NCBI RefSeq assembly: GCF_023555495.1 | Contig: NZ_JALCZO010000003.1 | Coordinates: 62,001 to 126,000, forward strand | Direction: 5' to 3' | Source of the DNA: Polaribacter sp. Z022 | Lineage (GTDB): Bacteria; Bacteroidota; Bacteroidia; Flavobacteriales; Flavobacteriaceae | DNA: 64,000 bases | In this document: positions 41,913 through 50,502 of the stretch, one piece after another | Numbering within the stretch: the first letter of the stretch is position 1 | Layout: each line of letters starts with the position of its first letter | Made by a program: the position numbers and the translations under genes | Notes under the pieces: generated by a model | Told to the model about the DNA's origin: nothing | Database searches by the model: none | What the model saw: only the letters and a program-made list of their open reading frames with translations

Positions 41913-42667
41913 AATTTAATATTATATTTTTTAGCAATAAAAGTATTGTTTTCATAATATTCTGCAATCCAACTTGTATCACTTTTATATAAAATACCGT
42001 TTTTACTTTTAATTATAAAAACATCTTTTACATTTGTATTTAATACTTGAAAAAGTATTTCTGGCTTTGTATTTACTAATTGAAAACCATTAGGTTTAGT
42101 TTGCGCATACAAGGTTTCAACATTTAAAACAGTTTCTTGTTTTGTAATGTCTTCTTTTACTAAAGGAATGCTTTTTTTAACAGGCAAAACTTTTGTAACT
42201 ACAGTAGTTGCTTTTATTTTGTTTTCTTTTTTAGGCTCATACTTATATTCTAAATCTGACATAGTACTGTATGCCATTCTAATAGCTTCATGGTATGATT
42301 TTTTAAAATCTTTTTCTTTACTTTTTCCTTCTTTAGAAGTATAGATAGTCTGCCCATAACAATCCTTTAAGGCAATTATTGTTTTTACTGAAAATAAACT
42401 AGAGTTTTCTGTAACATTAGCAATTAAAGCCAAACATCTATTAGCAACTAATTCTTCTGGTAAAGTTTCATTACTTAAAAATACTGTAAAGCCTTTTTTC
42501 TTTAATAGAAACTTAGTTAATGAACTTGTTTGATATTGATCTGCATGCTTTAAAAAATCGAATTTATTAGAAACAATTACATACTTATAATTACTAATTT
42601 GTTCATTTTGACTATAAGTAGATATTGCTATAAAAAACAATAAACTAAATGCTATTTTTTTAATCAT
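41909..42667 (-). CDS. Exported protein of unknown function, third gene of a barrel operon
   Basis: 252 residues with a signal peptide (MIKKIAFSLLFFIAISTYSQ). The N-terminal part (about 25-130) is alpha/beta with NKFDFLKHADQYQTSSLTKFLLKKKGF and CLALIANVTENS; the middle (130-185) is a Lys/Val-rich linker; the C-terminal part (190-252) has short beta strands (VNTKPEILFQVLNT, KNGILYKSDTSWIAEYY). I recognise no domain; similar flavobacterial proteins are annotated hypothetical. It starts 1 bp after the DUF5723 gene, so it is almost certainly cotranscribed with it. Confidence 0.75.
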   Translation of the reverse strand: MIKKIAFSLLFFIAISTYSQNEQISNYKYVIVSNKFDFLKHADQYQTSSLTKFLLKKKGFTVFLSNETLPEELVANRCLALIANVTENSSLFSVKTIIALKDCYGQTIYTSKEGKSKEKDFKKSYHEAIRMAYSTMSDLEYKYEPKKENKIKATTVVTKVLPVKKSIPLVKEDITKQETVLNVETLYAQTKPNGFQLVNTKPEILFQVLNTNVKDVFIIKSKNGILYKSDTSWIAEYYENNTFIAKKYNIKF

Positions 42668-42668
42668 T

Positions 42669-44057
42669 TTAATTGAATATTAAATTAATTCCTAATTGTA
42701 AAGAAATATTATTTGTAGCTGCAATATCGTTAAATTGGGCAATATTATCAACCATTCCATAAAAATTAACTTTTCCTATTTGTGCAGAAAAACCAGCACC
42801 AATATTATAAAAAGAATAATCATCAACTGTATAAGTTAATTTTGCATGTAGTTTTTCTGAAAGTGATTTTTCGAAAAAACCTGTTAATGCTAATTGAGGC
42901 CCTAGAGGTCTAAAAACAGAGTATAATTGAACTCCCATAGCATTTCTATAAAAGTCTTTATACGTATTATCATAACATTCTTTGCTTCTTTTTTGGCCAA
43001 AGCTATATTTTAAAGATGCATTAAACTTAGTTGGTCTCCAAGAAATATATAAGTCTTGGTTATCTCCAGAAGGTACTTTTTCTTTAAAATCTTGATCTAA
43101 TTCATTCCAATAGTTAGTAGAATTAGTTTCATCATAACCAAATTCTATACCATCAAAAGAATAACTTCCCTTAATAAAAGTGTTTTTTATATTTTTTTTA
43201 TGTTTTATAAAACCTAAATCTGTAATACTACCTGTTAATTGTATTTGATTAGAAATATTATATGTAAAACCTGCATCTAAACCAATACCTAAATTAGAAC
43301 CAAAAAAAGTATTCCCTAAATAAGTGCCTGTTTTGTCAATAAATTCATTGTCTTTAACCAATCCAGATGTTCTTAAATTTATGTCTACATTATTTAAATA
43401 GTGACTATAAATATTATTGGTACCATTTACTGTTGTAAAAGTTCCTGTATTATTGGTGCTTTCCATATTTAGAGCAGAAGAATATACTTTAAACCTACCT
43501 CCTATTGTAAATTTTTCATTTACATTTTTTGTTACACCAAAATGTAAAACACCTAAAGCATCAACTTTATAACGTATTTGAGAAAAGTTAAAATTTTTAT
43601 TTAAATAAGCTGAATTACCTTCATTTAAAAGCGTTATTAAGTCTTTAGGATAATAAGATATTCCATCAAATTCTTGATAAAATCCAAAACTAAAATAAGT
43701 ATCATCATTGTACCTAAAACCTCCGTTTAAAACTTCTAGTTGAAAATTAAATTTAACATGATCTCTTGTAGTTAATTTATTTAAAACATTAGCAATTTTA
43801 TCGTTTATAGAAACATTATTATTGGCAAAAATATCTGTAACAGTAAACCCTGTTGATCCAAATTCTGAAGAAAAGCCTGATAATAAAGGGACACCAATAT
43901 GAAATTTATAATTTGTTTCAGCTCCTGGGTTTAATAATAATGTTTGAGGTAACTCTGCAAAATTGTAGAGAATTTGTTTGTTTTGACTGATGCTATTTTT
44001 TAAAATAAAGAGAAATAATAGCGGTAAAAATCTTTTAATATTAAGCATCTGTATCAA
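42669..44057 (-). CDS. DUF5723 family outer-membrane beta-barrel protein
   Basis: 462 residues with a signal peptide (start Met1 or Met4; MLNIKRFLPLLFLFILKNSISQ). The conserved DUF5723 start follows: LLLNPGAETNYKFHIGVPLLSG. The rest is a run of amphipathic strands ending NISLQLGINLIFN, with the C-terminal Phe/Asn typical of barrels. The family is Bacteroidota-specific and may be linked to surface or gliding functions; that role is unproven here. Its first 17 bp overlap the preceding lipoprotein gene. Confidence 0.82.
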   Translation of the reverse strand: MIQMLNIKRFLPLLFLFILKNSISQNKQILYNFAELPQTLLLNPGAETNYKFHIGVPLLSGFSSEFGSTGFTVTDIFANNNVSINDKIANVLNKLTTRDHVKFNFQLEVLNGGFRYNDDTYFSFGFYQEFDGISYYPKDLITLLNEGNSAYLNKNFNFSQIRYKVDALGVLHFGVTKNVNEKFTIGGRFKVYSSALNMESTNNTGTFTTVNGTNNIYSHYLNNVDINLRTSGLVKDNEFIDKTGTYLGNTFFGSNLGIGLDAGFTYNISNQIQLTGSITDLGFIKHKKNIKNTFIKGSYSFDGIEFGYDETNSTNYWNELDQDFKEKVPSGDNQDLYISWRPTKFNASLKYSFGQKRSKECYDNTYKDFYRNAMGVQLYSVFRPLGPQLALTGFFEKSLSEKLHAKLTYTVDDYSFYNIGAGFSAQIGKVNFYGMVDNIAQFNDIAATNNISLQLGINLIFN

Positions 44058-44586
44058 GGTAGAATTTTAGTGATGATTTTAATTCTAATTCTTCTGTTCC
44101 ATTTGGATCTATTGCTAACAATGGATCTTCTAATTGTACAGTAATTCTAACTTTAGAAGTGTTTTTAATATTTTGATTTGTATTAACAACAATCTCTTCT
44201 AAAAATTTATAGTCTAATGTATTTGCATTAATTCTAATTTCTTGAAAACGATGCGTAATTGAATTATTAGAATTTAAAAAATCTATTTGTAAGATAAATG
44301 CCCTATTATACTCATTTTTAATTTCTAAATTAAAATCTAGTTTTACCAGTTTATCTCTTAAATAACTATTTTGAAAAATTCTAAAATCTGTGATATCAGT
44401 TCTCTCAGTTTCTTGAATACCTGAAGAATTAAAAAACTGAAAAGGCAAAATTCTAAATGAAGTTAATGCTGCTGTAAATTCTGGTGTAGCACTATAATCG
44501 TTAATTTGATCAAAATCTAAATCATCTACACAAGAAACTGTTGTGAAGAATAAAAAAAGGAGTGGTAAAAATTTTTTAGAGGACAT
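44041..44586 (-). CDS. Lipoprotein of unknown function, first gene of the barrel operon
   Basis: 181 residues. Lipobox TVSC, then VDDLDFDQINDYSATPEFTAALTSFRI. The body is mostly beta strands (VKLDFNLEIKNEYNRAFILQIDFLN, KVRITVQLEDP) like an immunoglobulin-type fold, but no named family is recognised. It overlaps the DUF5723 start by 17 bp and the two are translationally coupled, which suggests a lipoprotein working with the barrel. Confidence 0.75.
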   Translation of the reverse strand: MSSKKFLPLLFLFFTTVSCVDDLDFDQINDYSATPEFTAALTSFRILPFQFFNSSGIQETERTDITDFRIFQNSYLRDKLVKLDFNLEIKNEYNRAFILQIDFLNSNNSITHRFQEIRINANTLDYKFLEEIVVNTNQNIKNTSKVRITVQLEDPLLAIDPNGTEELELKSSLKFYLDTDA

Positions 44587-44615
44587 TTTATTGTTTTTTT
44601 TTAAACGTTAAAAAG

Positions 44616-45299
44616 TTAAATATATTGTTTTATTTCTAAAAGTGAAGATACTGATATAAAACTTTTATCATTTATAACTTTATCCTCGAAATTACAATGA
44701 ATTGCTTTCATACCCACATTTATAGCTCCATTTATATCTGCTTCAACATTATCTCCAATCATAATAGAATTTACACTATTTGCATTTGCTAATTTTAAAG
44801 CGTGGGTAAAAACTTTAGGGTTTGGTTTCTTAACTCCCACAGATTCTGATGTAATTACTTTATTAAAATAATGATCTATTTTAGAATTCTGCAATTTTTT
44901 ACTTTGAATTTCTTCAAAACCATTTGTAATAATATGTAACTGATATTTTTCTTTTAAATAATCTAAAATCTCAAAAGTGCCTTCAAAAAGATAATTAAAA
45001 TCAGATAAATGATCTATATATTGTTCTGCAATTAAATCAATAACACCATCAGAAATTGTATAGTTAATTGCATCAAAAGTTTTCTTTAATCTACCATATC
45101 TTAATTCTGCTTTAGTTACTTTTTCTTCACGATATAGCTTCCAAAATTCAAAATTAATAGGTCTATAAACCTCTAAAAATGATTCTAAATTGGTATCAAT
45201 ATTATTTTTGTTAAATACTTTTTTAAAAGTTAAATCAGAATTTTTTTCAAAATCCCATAATGTATGATCTAAGTCAAAGAAAACATGTTGTATATTCAT
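44616..45299 (-). CDS. YjjG-family HAD pyrimidine-nucleotide phosphatase
   Basis: 227 residues. HAD motif I FFDLDHTLWDF at the N-terminus, motif II ITNGFEE, motif III KKPNPKVF and motif IV MIGDNVEADINGA are all present, with a helical cap between about 20 and 95. YjjG enzymes remove phosphate from noncanonical pyrimidine nucleotides as housecleaning; the actual substrate here is inferred. It is divergent from the glycosyltransferase. Confidence 0.88.
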   Translation of the reverse strand: MNIQHVFFDLDHTLWDFEKNSDLTFKKVFNKNNIDTNLESFLEVYRPINFEFWKLYREEKVTKAELRYGRLKKTFDAINYTISDGVIDLIAEQYIDHLSDFNYLFEGTFEILDYLKEKYQLHIITNGFEEIQSKKLQNSKIDHYFNKVITSESVGVKKPNPKVFTHALKLANANSVNSIMIGDNVEADINGAINVGMKAIHCNFEDKVINDKSFISVSSLLEIKQYI

Positions 45300-45345
45300 G
45301 CTATAAAAGTATAAATTAATAATAATAAATAAAGCTTTAGAGCGT

Positions 45346-45353
45346 TATATTTG
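45346..45353 (+). promoter_or_regulatory. Promoter -7 box of the polysaccharide operon
   Basis: TATATTTG followed by C, an exact consensus match, 20 bp upstream of the TTG start codon at 45374. It sits between the divergent YjjG and glycosyltransferase genes. Confidence 0.6.
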
Positions 45354-45373
45354 CATTATCTAAACCAACTTTC

Positions 45374-46510
45374 TTGAGTAGTAAACTTAACGTTTTATTT
45401 TTATGTGGCTGGTACCCTTCTAGGGTTTTAACTACTAATGGCGATTTTATACAAAGACATGCAGAAGCTGTATCTTTAAAACATAATGTAACTGTTTTAC
45501 ACATTATTACAGATAAAAAAAGCAATAAAAATATTGAGCTTACTACAGAACTTATAAATGGAATAGAAACCCATATTGCCTATTTAAAATTTACAAAAAA
45601 CCCAATAAAAAAAATACTTTACTTTAGAAAAGCGTTTCTTTTAATATTAAAAAAAATAGACAGTTTAGATATTGTACACTTAAATGAATTATTTCCTTTT
45701 GGCATTTTTAGTGTTTATTTAAAATGGTTTAAAAAAATTCCTTTTATAATTACAGAGCATTGGACTGATTATAAACACCCACTTTCAAATAAAATTTCTC
45801 TAACTCAGAAATTAATTTCTAAAGTAATTGCAAAAAATGCTTCTTTTATTTGCCCTGTTACTAAAGATTTAGAAAGTTCTATGATTCAGTTTGGACTAAA
45901 AGGAACTTATAATGTTGTAGAAAATGTAGTAGATACATCTTCTTTTTTTCCTAAAAATATTAATAATGACATTTTTTCTGTAGTTCATATTTCTAATATG
46001 GATGATCATCACAAAAATGTTTCTGGTATACTTAGAGTTGTATCTCTTCTTCAAAATAAAATTAATAATTTTCACTTTAAATTGATAGGAGCAAATGCTG
46101 ATAAATATAAAGTTTTTGCCCAGGAATTAAGGATAAAAGAAAAGAACATTGAGTTTATAAATCAAATTCCACATGCTTTAGTCATTCAACATTTACAAGA
46201 AGCAAACTTATTTATTTTGTTTAGTAATTTTGAAAATTTACCTTGTGTAATTTTAGAGTCTTTTGCTTGCGGAACTCCAGTTATTTCTACTAATGTTGGT
46301 GGAATTAGTGAACATTTCCCAGAAAATTTTGGTAAATTAATTACTACTAAAGATGAAAGAAAATTAGAAGAAGAAATTCTTAATTATTATTACAACAAAA
46401 ACAAAACTACTACTAAAGATGTAATGCACAACTATGTAAAATCTAATTTTAGTGAAGCCGTTATTGAACAAAAATTCACAAACCTGTATTATAAATCTAT
46501 AAACAACTAA
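45374..46510 (+). CDS. GT4-family glycosyltransferase
   Basis: 378 residues, GT-B fold. The start is a TTG: a stop at 45338 closes the frame upstream, no ATG occurs before the conserved LFLCGWYPSRVLTTNGDFIQ, and the -7 box lies just upstream. The C-terminal donor-binding domain has ISNMDDHHKNVSGIL and the E-x7-E-type motif in FENLPCVILESFACGTPVIST. It transfers a sugar from an activated donor to a lipid-linked or polymer acceptor, with retention of configuration. It heads an operon with asnB (3 bp) and a flippase. Confidence 0.9.
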   Translation: MSSKLNVLFLCGWYPSRVLTTNGDFIQRHAEAVSLKHNVTVLHIITDKKSNKNIELTTELINGIETHIAYLKFTKNPIKKILYFRKAFLLILKKIDSLDIVHLNELFPFGIFSVYLKWFKKIPFIITEHWTDYKHPLSNKISLTQKLISKVIAKNASFICPVTKDLESSMIQFGLKGTYNVVENVVDTSSFFPKNINNDIFSVVHISNMDDHHKNVSGILRVVSLLQNKINNFHFKLIGANADKYKVFAQELRIKEKNIEFINQIPHALVIQHLQEANLFILFSNFENLPCVILESFACGTPVISTNVGGISEHFPENFGKLITTKDERKLEEEILNYYYNKNKTTTKDVMHNYVKSNFSEAVIEQKFTNLYYKSINN

Positions 46511-46513
46511 TTT

Positions 46514-48409
46514 ATGTGTGGTATTGCAGGTATAATTAATTTACATCAAAAAAAAGAAAACGCTCTGTCTTTAGAACAAATGACAAAAAGTTTAAAACAT
46601 AGAGGACCAGATGATGAAGGTTATATGTTGTTTACTAATAAGTCTGAATTGTTTTTTGGTGATGATTCTCGTGTTAAAACACCTAATCATATAAAAACCG
46701 CTAACAACACTTCTTTTAAAGTTGGTTTTGGTTTTAGACAATTAAAAATAATAGATTTATCAGAAAAAAGTCATCAACCACTAACAGATGTATCTAATAA
46801 TTTTTGGATAATTTTTAATGGTGAATTATACAACTACAAAGAAATTAAACACGAATTAGAAGGTTTAGGTCATCAATTTTTATCAGATTCAGATACAGAA
46901 GTAATATTAAACGCTTATAAAGAATGGGGCAAAAATGCACTTGATAAATTTAATGGAATGTTTGCTTTTGCTATTTTAGACACTATAAAAAATACTGTTT
47001 TTATTGCAAGAGATAGAATTGGCATAAAACCTCTTTACTTTTATAAAAACGAAACTAATTTTATTTTTGGAAGTAGTGTTCAATCTATTATTAAATCAAA
47101 ATTATATCAACCAGAAATTAATTGGGAAAGTTTATGGCAAAATTTTAGATTTACTACTGCACAAAGACCTAATACTGTTTTTCAAGATATTTTAGCCTTA
47201 GAACCTGCACATCATTTTACTATAAATTTAAATAATAATTCTTTTAAAAAAGAACGCTATTGGGAAATACCAACCCAAACACAAGATTTTTCTTTAACCG
47301 AAAAACAAAGTAAAAATTTAATTGAAGAAAACTTATATAAAGCTGTTAATTATCGTTTAATTTCTGATGTAAATGTTGGTTCTTATATGAGTGGAGGCAT
47401 TGATTCTTCCTTGATTTCTGTAATTGCTTCTAAAAGTAAACCTGATGTTAAAATATTAACCTTAGGTTTTGAAAACCTTAAAGGATTTGATGAAGTTGAA
47501 TATGCTAAAGAAACTGCTAAACTGCATCAATTAAATCATATTATTGAGCATGCAAATGCAAAAGAAGCCTATAAAGATATAGAACAAGCTGTAATTGCTT
47601 ACGAAGAACCTTATCATGTAATTGCTGTAAATTTAATGTTAGCTAAAATGGCTAAAAAGAATAAAACTACAGTTGTTTTAAGTGGTTTAGGAGGTGATGA
47701 ACTTTTTGGTGGTTATGATGTTTATAAAAAAATACCTCTTTGGGAAAAATTAAGTAAAAACAAAAAATTGGTTAGCATTTTACCCAATGTTCATCAAAAA
47801 ATTATAAAAGGAAAAAAAATTGCAGATTGCAACACTTTAGGTGAATACTATTCTCATTATTATACAAATTTTTATGATAATGAAATTGAAAATTTATTTT
47901 TAGATAAGAAATACAATACGAATTCTACTCTAGAAAATTTATATGCATCTAACAAGAATTTTACAGACACATTTGAAGCTATGAGTTTTTATAATTTAAC
48001 TTCTTATATTGGCAATCATCAAATGAGGGCTTTAGATGCCACAACAATGGCGCATTCTATAGAAGGTAGATTTCCGCTTTTAGATCATAATTTTATTGAA
48101 GCTTCGTTTAAAATTCCGACGAAATATAAAATAAAGAATAACACACAAAAATATCTTTTAAAGGAAATTGCTAAAAAGCATCTTTCAAAAAAAGTAATGG
48201 AAATGCCAAAAAAAGGGTTGAGTACTCCTTTAAAAAGTTGGATAGAAACAGATTTAAAAGAATTTGTATTTGATACTTTAAATCAATTAAAAAATAGAAA
48301 TATTTTTAATAATCAAGTAATTAAAGACATTGTAAAATCTAACAATGAGACCAAAATTTGGCAACTTGTATCTACAGAAATTTGGTTACAAAACTTTATT
48401 GACAAATAA
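46514..48409 (+). CDS. asnB: Asparagine synthase-like glutamine amidotransferase
   Basis: 631 residues. N-terminal class II glutaminase domain with the catalytic Cys2 (MCGIAGI), RGPDDEGY, and a local insertion (about 48-78: LFTNKSELFFGDDSRVKTPN) before FRQLKIIDLS. The C-terminal synthetase domain has the PP-loop SGGIDSSLISV, YEEPYHVIAVNL and SGLGGDELFGGYDVY. In E. coli AsnB makes asparagine; the location between a glycosyltransferase and a flippase suggests this member amidates a sugar acid in a polysaccharide, as in other surface-polysaccharide loci. The gene symbol denotes the family, and the true substrate is inferred. Confidence 0.9.
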   Translation: MCGIAGIINLHQKKENALSLEQMTKSLKHRGPDDEGYMLFTNKSELFFGDDSRVKTPNHIKTANNTSFKVGFGFRQLKIIDLSEKSHQPLTDVSNNFWIIFNGELYNYKEIKHELEGLGHQFLSDSDTEVILNAYKEWGKNALDKFNGMFAFAILDTIKNTVFIARDRIGIKPLYFYKNETNFIFGSSVQSIIKSKLYQPEINWESLWQNFRFTTAQRPNTVFQDILALEPAHHFTINLNNNSFKKERYWEIPTQTQDFSLTEKQSKNLIEENLYKAVNYRLISDVNVGSYMSGGIDSSLISVIASKSKPDVKILTLGFENLKGFDEVEYAKETAKLHQLNHIIEHANAKEAYKDIEQAVIAYEEPYHVIAVNLMLAKMAKKNKTTVVLSGLGGDELFGGYDVYKKIPLWEKLSKNKKLVSILPNVHQKIIKGKKIADCNTLGEYYSHYYTNFYDNEIENLFLDKKYNTNSTLENLYASNKNFTDTFEAMSFYNLTSYIGNHQMRALDATTMAHSIEGRFPLLDHNFIEASFKIPTKYKIKNNTQKYLLKEIAKKHLSKKVMEMPKKGLSTPLKSWIETDLKEFVFDTLNQLKNRNIFNNQVIKDIVKSNNETKIWQLVSTEIWLQNFIDK

Positions 48410-49674
48410 TGGAATTGATAAAAAACTACATATTAGGTTTTTTTAGTAGGTCTGGTAACTACGTATTTTCTGCAACTGTTTTTGCTAGAATTTTTTCTTT
48501 TATAGCTTCTTGGATAGCACTTAAATTAATTTCTAATGACGAATTAGGTGTTGTACTTTTTGCTTATAATATTATTGTTTTTTTAATACCTATTAGTGGT
48601 TTTGGCATTCATCAAAGTTTAATAAGATATGGGGCATTACAAAAAAGTAAAGAAGAAAAAAACAGTCTATTTTTATATGTTTTTAACAAAGGCCTTATAG
48701 CATCTGTAATACTAATATTATTAATAATAATTAGTAGTTTTTTTATCTCATTTAAATTTGAAAACACGCAATTATATGTAATAATTTTATCTTTTCTGAT
48801 TCTTCCCTCTTTTTTATTCGAAATAGTTAGAGCTCAATTTAGACTTCAGCATAATAACAAATCTTTTGCTTACACAGAATTGGTACATAGTATAATTTTA
48901 CTCTTATCTGTTTTTATACTAAGTTTTTTCTTTAAAGAAATGGGATATGCAATTGCGCTTTTAATTACTCCTTTAATAACTTCTATTCTTTTTATTAAAA
49001 AACTTAATATCAATTTTAAATCAAAAATAAAACTATCAATTACAGATTTTTCTTTTTGGAAATATGGCTTTTTTGCAAGCTTATCTAATGTATTAACTCA
49101 ATTGTTATTTGTAATTGATATTTTATTAATTGGACATTTATTAGAAAATACAGAAATGGTAACTAATTACAGATACATTTCTTTAATTCCTTTTAGTTTG
49201 TTGTTTTTACCCAATGTGTTTATAGCTACAGACTTTGTTTCTTTTACAGAAAAAATTTACAACAAAGATCATATTATAAAATACATAAAAAGTTACATGC
49301 TTTTTTTCTTTATAATAAGTGGACTTTTATTGGTTTTTAGTTTCTTTTTTGCAGAATTTACGCTAAGTCTTTTAGACGCTAATTTTGTACAATTTGCTGA
49401 TACATTTATTATTTTAATAATTGGTATTAGTGGTATTTATATTTTTAGAGGATTGTTTGGAAACCTACTTTCATCAATAGGAAAAGCACATGTAAATTAC
49501 TACATAGCTAGTTTAGCTCTTGTTATAAACATTATAAGTAATTATTATTTAATTCCTAAATACGGAATAAAAGGTGCAGCAATAACCTCTGCAATATTAA
49601 TGTGGTTTACAGGAATTCTTTCTGCTATACTTTTTGGAATTCTTTACAAAAACATTCTGTTAAAAGAGAAATAA
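48409..49674 (+). CDS. Oligosaccharide flippase (Wzx/MOP superfamily)
   Basis: 421 residues with twelve or more hydrophobic segments and few charged residues, starting YILGFFSRSGNYVFSATVFARIFSF. The conserved pattern FWKYGFFASLSNVLTQLLFVIDILLIG and the C-terminal NYYLIPKYGIKGAAITSAIL fit polysaccharide flippases. It would move lipid-linked glycans across the inner membrane. Its ATG overlaps the asnB stop by one base, and its end overlaps the convergent FemAB-like gene by 31 bp. Confidence 0.9.
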   Translation: MELIKNYILGFFSRSGNYVFSATVFARIFSFIASWIALKLISNDELGVVLFAYNIIVFLIPISGFGIHQSLIRYGALQKSKEEKNSLFLYVFNKGLIASVILILLIIISSFFISFKFENTQLYVIILSFLILPSFLFEIVRAQFRLQHNNKSFAYTELVHSIILLLSVFILSFFFKEMGYAIALLITPLITSILFIKKLNINFKSKIKLSITDFSFWKYGFFASLSNVLTQLLFVIDILLIGHLLENTEMVTNYRYISLIPFSLLFLPNVFIATDFVSFTEKIYNKDHIIKYIKSYMLFFFIISGLLLVFSFFFAEFTLSLLDANFVQFADTFIILIIGISGIYIFRGLFGNLLSSIGKAHVNYYIASLALVINIISNYYLIPKYGIKGAAITSAILMWFTGILSAILFGILYKNILLKEK

Positions 49675-50501
49675 GTTTCTACTTCTGCACCAAAGCTTTT
49701 GTAAAAAGAACCAATATTTGGCATATTACCTCCTTCAAAATCTAATACAAAATTAGAATTCTCATATTTCTTAATGATACTATTTAGTAAAAAACTAGAG
49801 GCTTGCAACTTTTTTCCATCATTTGTAAATGATGAAAACAAATATGTAATTCTATTATTAGATTTTAAAAAGAAACCTCCACCCAATAAAACCTCATCTT
49901 TAAAAACGCCTAAAACAAAACCTTTTTTATTATTTAGTACGTATTCTGAAAGTTTTTCTAATTTAACTTTAGAAAAACCTGAATAATTATAAAACTCTTC
50001 TTGAATTTTTATTAATGATAAAATAGATGTTTCTTTTAAAATCAATTCCTTCTTCTCTCCTACTTTAACTGCATGTTTTCTTCCTTTAGAAAAAGTTTTA
50101 AATTGATGAATAAAAGGTTCATTTAGTTTTAAAATATAATTCTTATTCTCAATCATATTATCATCAAAATGATTATTAGAATTAAAATTTAAAGTAACTT
50201 TTAAATATTTTTTTGGAATTTTATTAATAAATTTTCTTTGGGTTTCTTTTGATAAATTATCCAAAGAAAAAACACCTAATTGTTGGCATTGAAAAGGCTG
50301 TGTTATATATTTAACTCCATATTTTTTGCTCCATGGAATTGGCATTACAGCTTCATAATCACCAAAAACTAATACATCCCAATTATCAGCCACAATATCT
50401 AAATACCAAGAAAAAGCATAAATTCTAGATTGCACAGAATTTTCTATACAAGCATTATATTTTTCAATATCTAAATCTTTTCTTTTTATATATTGAATCA
50501 T
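49644..50501 (-). CDS. FemAB/GNAT-type acyl- or aminoacyl-transferase
   Basis: 285 residues resembling the FemAB/BioF2 double-GNAT fold. Segments: RIYAFSWYLDIVADNWDVLVFGDYEAVMPIPWSKKYGVKYITQP, KGRKHAVKVGEKKELILKE and a C-terminal GNAT-like stretch FVLGVFKDEVLLGGGFFLKSNNRITYLFS. Such enzymes add aminoacyl or acyl groups to glycans or peptides. It starts 1 bp after the deacetylase gene and converges on the flippase, consistent with a role in decorating the exported polysaccharide. Confidence 0.72.
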   Translation of the reverse strand: MIQYIKRKDLDIEKYNACIENSVQSRIYAFSWYLDIVADNWDVLVFGDYEAVMPIPWSKKYGVKYITQPFQCQQLGVFSLDNLSKETQRKFINKIPKKYLKVTLNFNSNNHFDDNMIENKNYILKLNEPFIHQFKTFSKGRKHAVKVGEKKELILKETSILSLIKIQEEFYNYSGFSKVKLEKLSEYVLNNKKGFVLGVFKDEVLLGGGFFLKSNNRITYLFSSFTNDGKKLQASSFLLNSIIKKYENSNFVLDFEGGNMPNIGSFYKSFGAEVETYFSFNRMFL

Positions 50502-50502
50502 T

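Noticed and set aside
45337..45525. A 62-residue minus-strand frame over the glycosyltransferase start
   Set aside because: It lies antisense to the conserved N-terminus of the glycosyltransferase and covers its promoter.
46514..48409. asnB as a lasso-peptide cyclase partner of the PqqD-kinase cassette
   Set aside because: It is embedded in a glycosyltransferase-flippase operon 10 kb away, and no lasso protease or precursor motif is seen.
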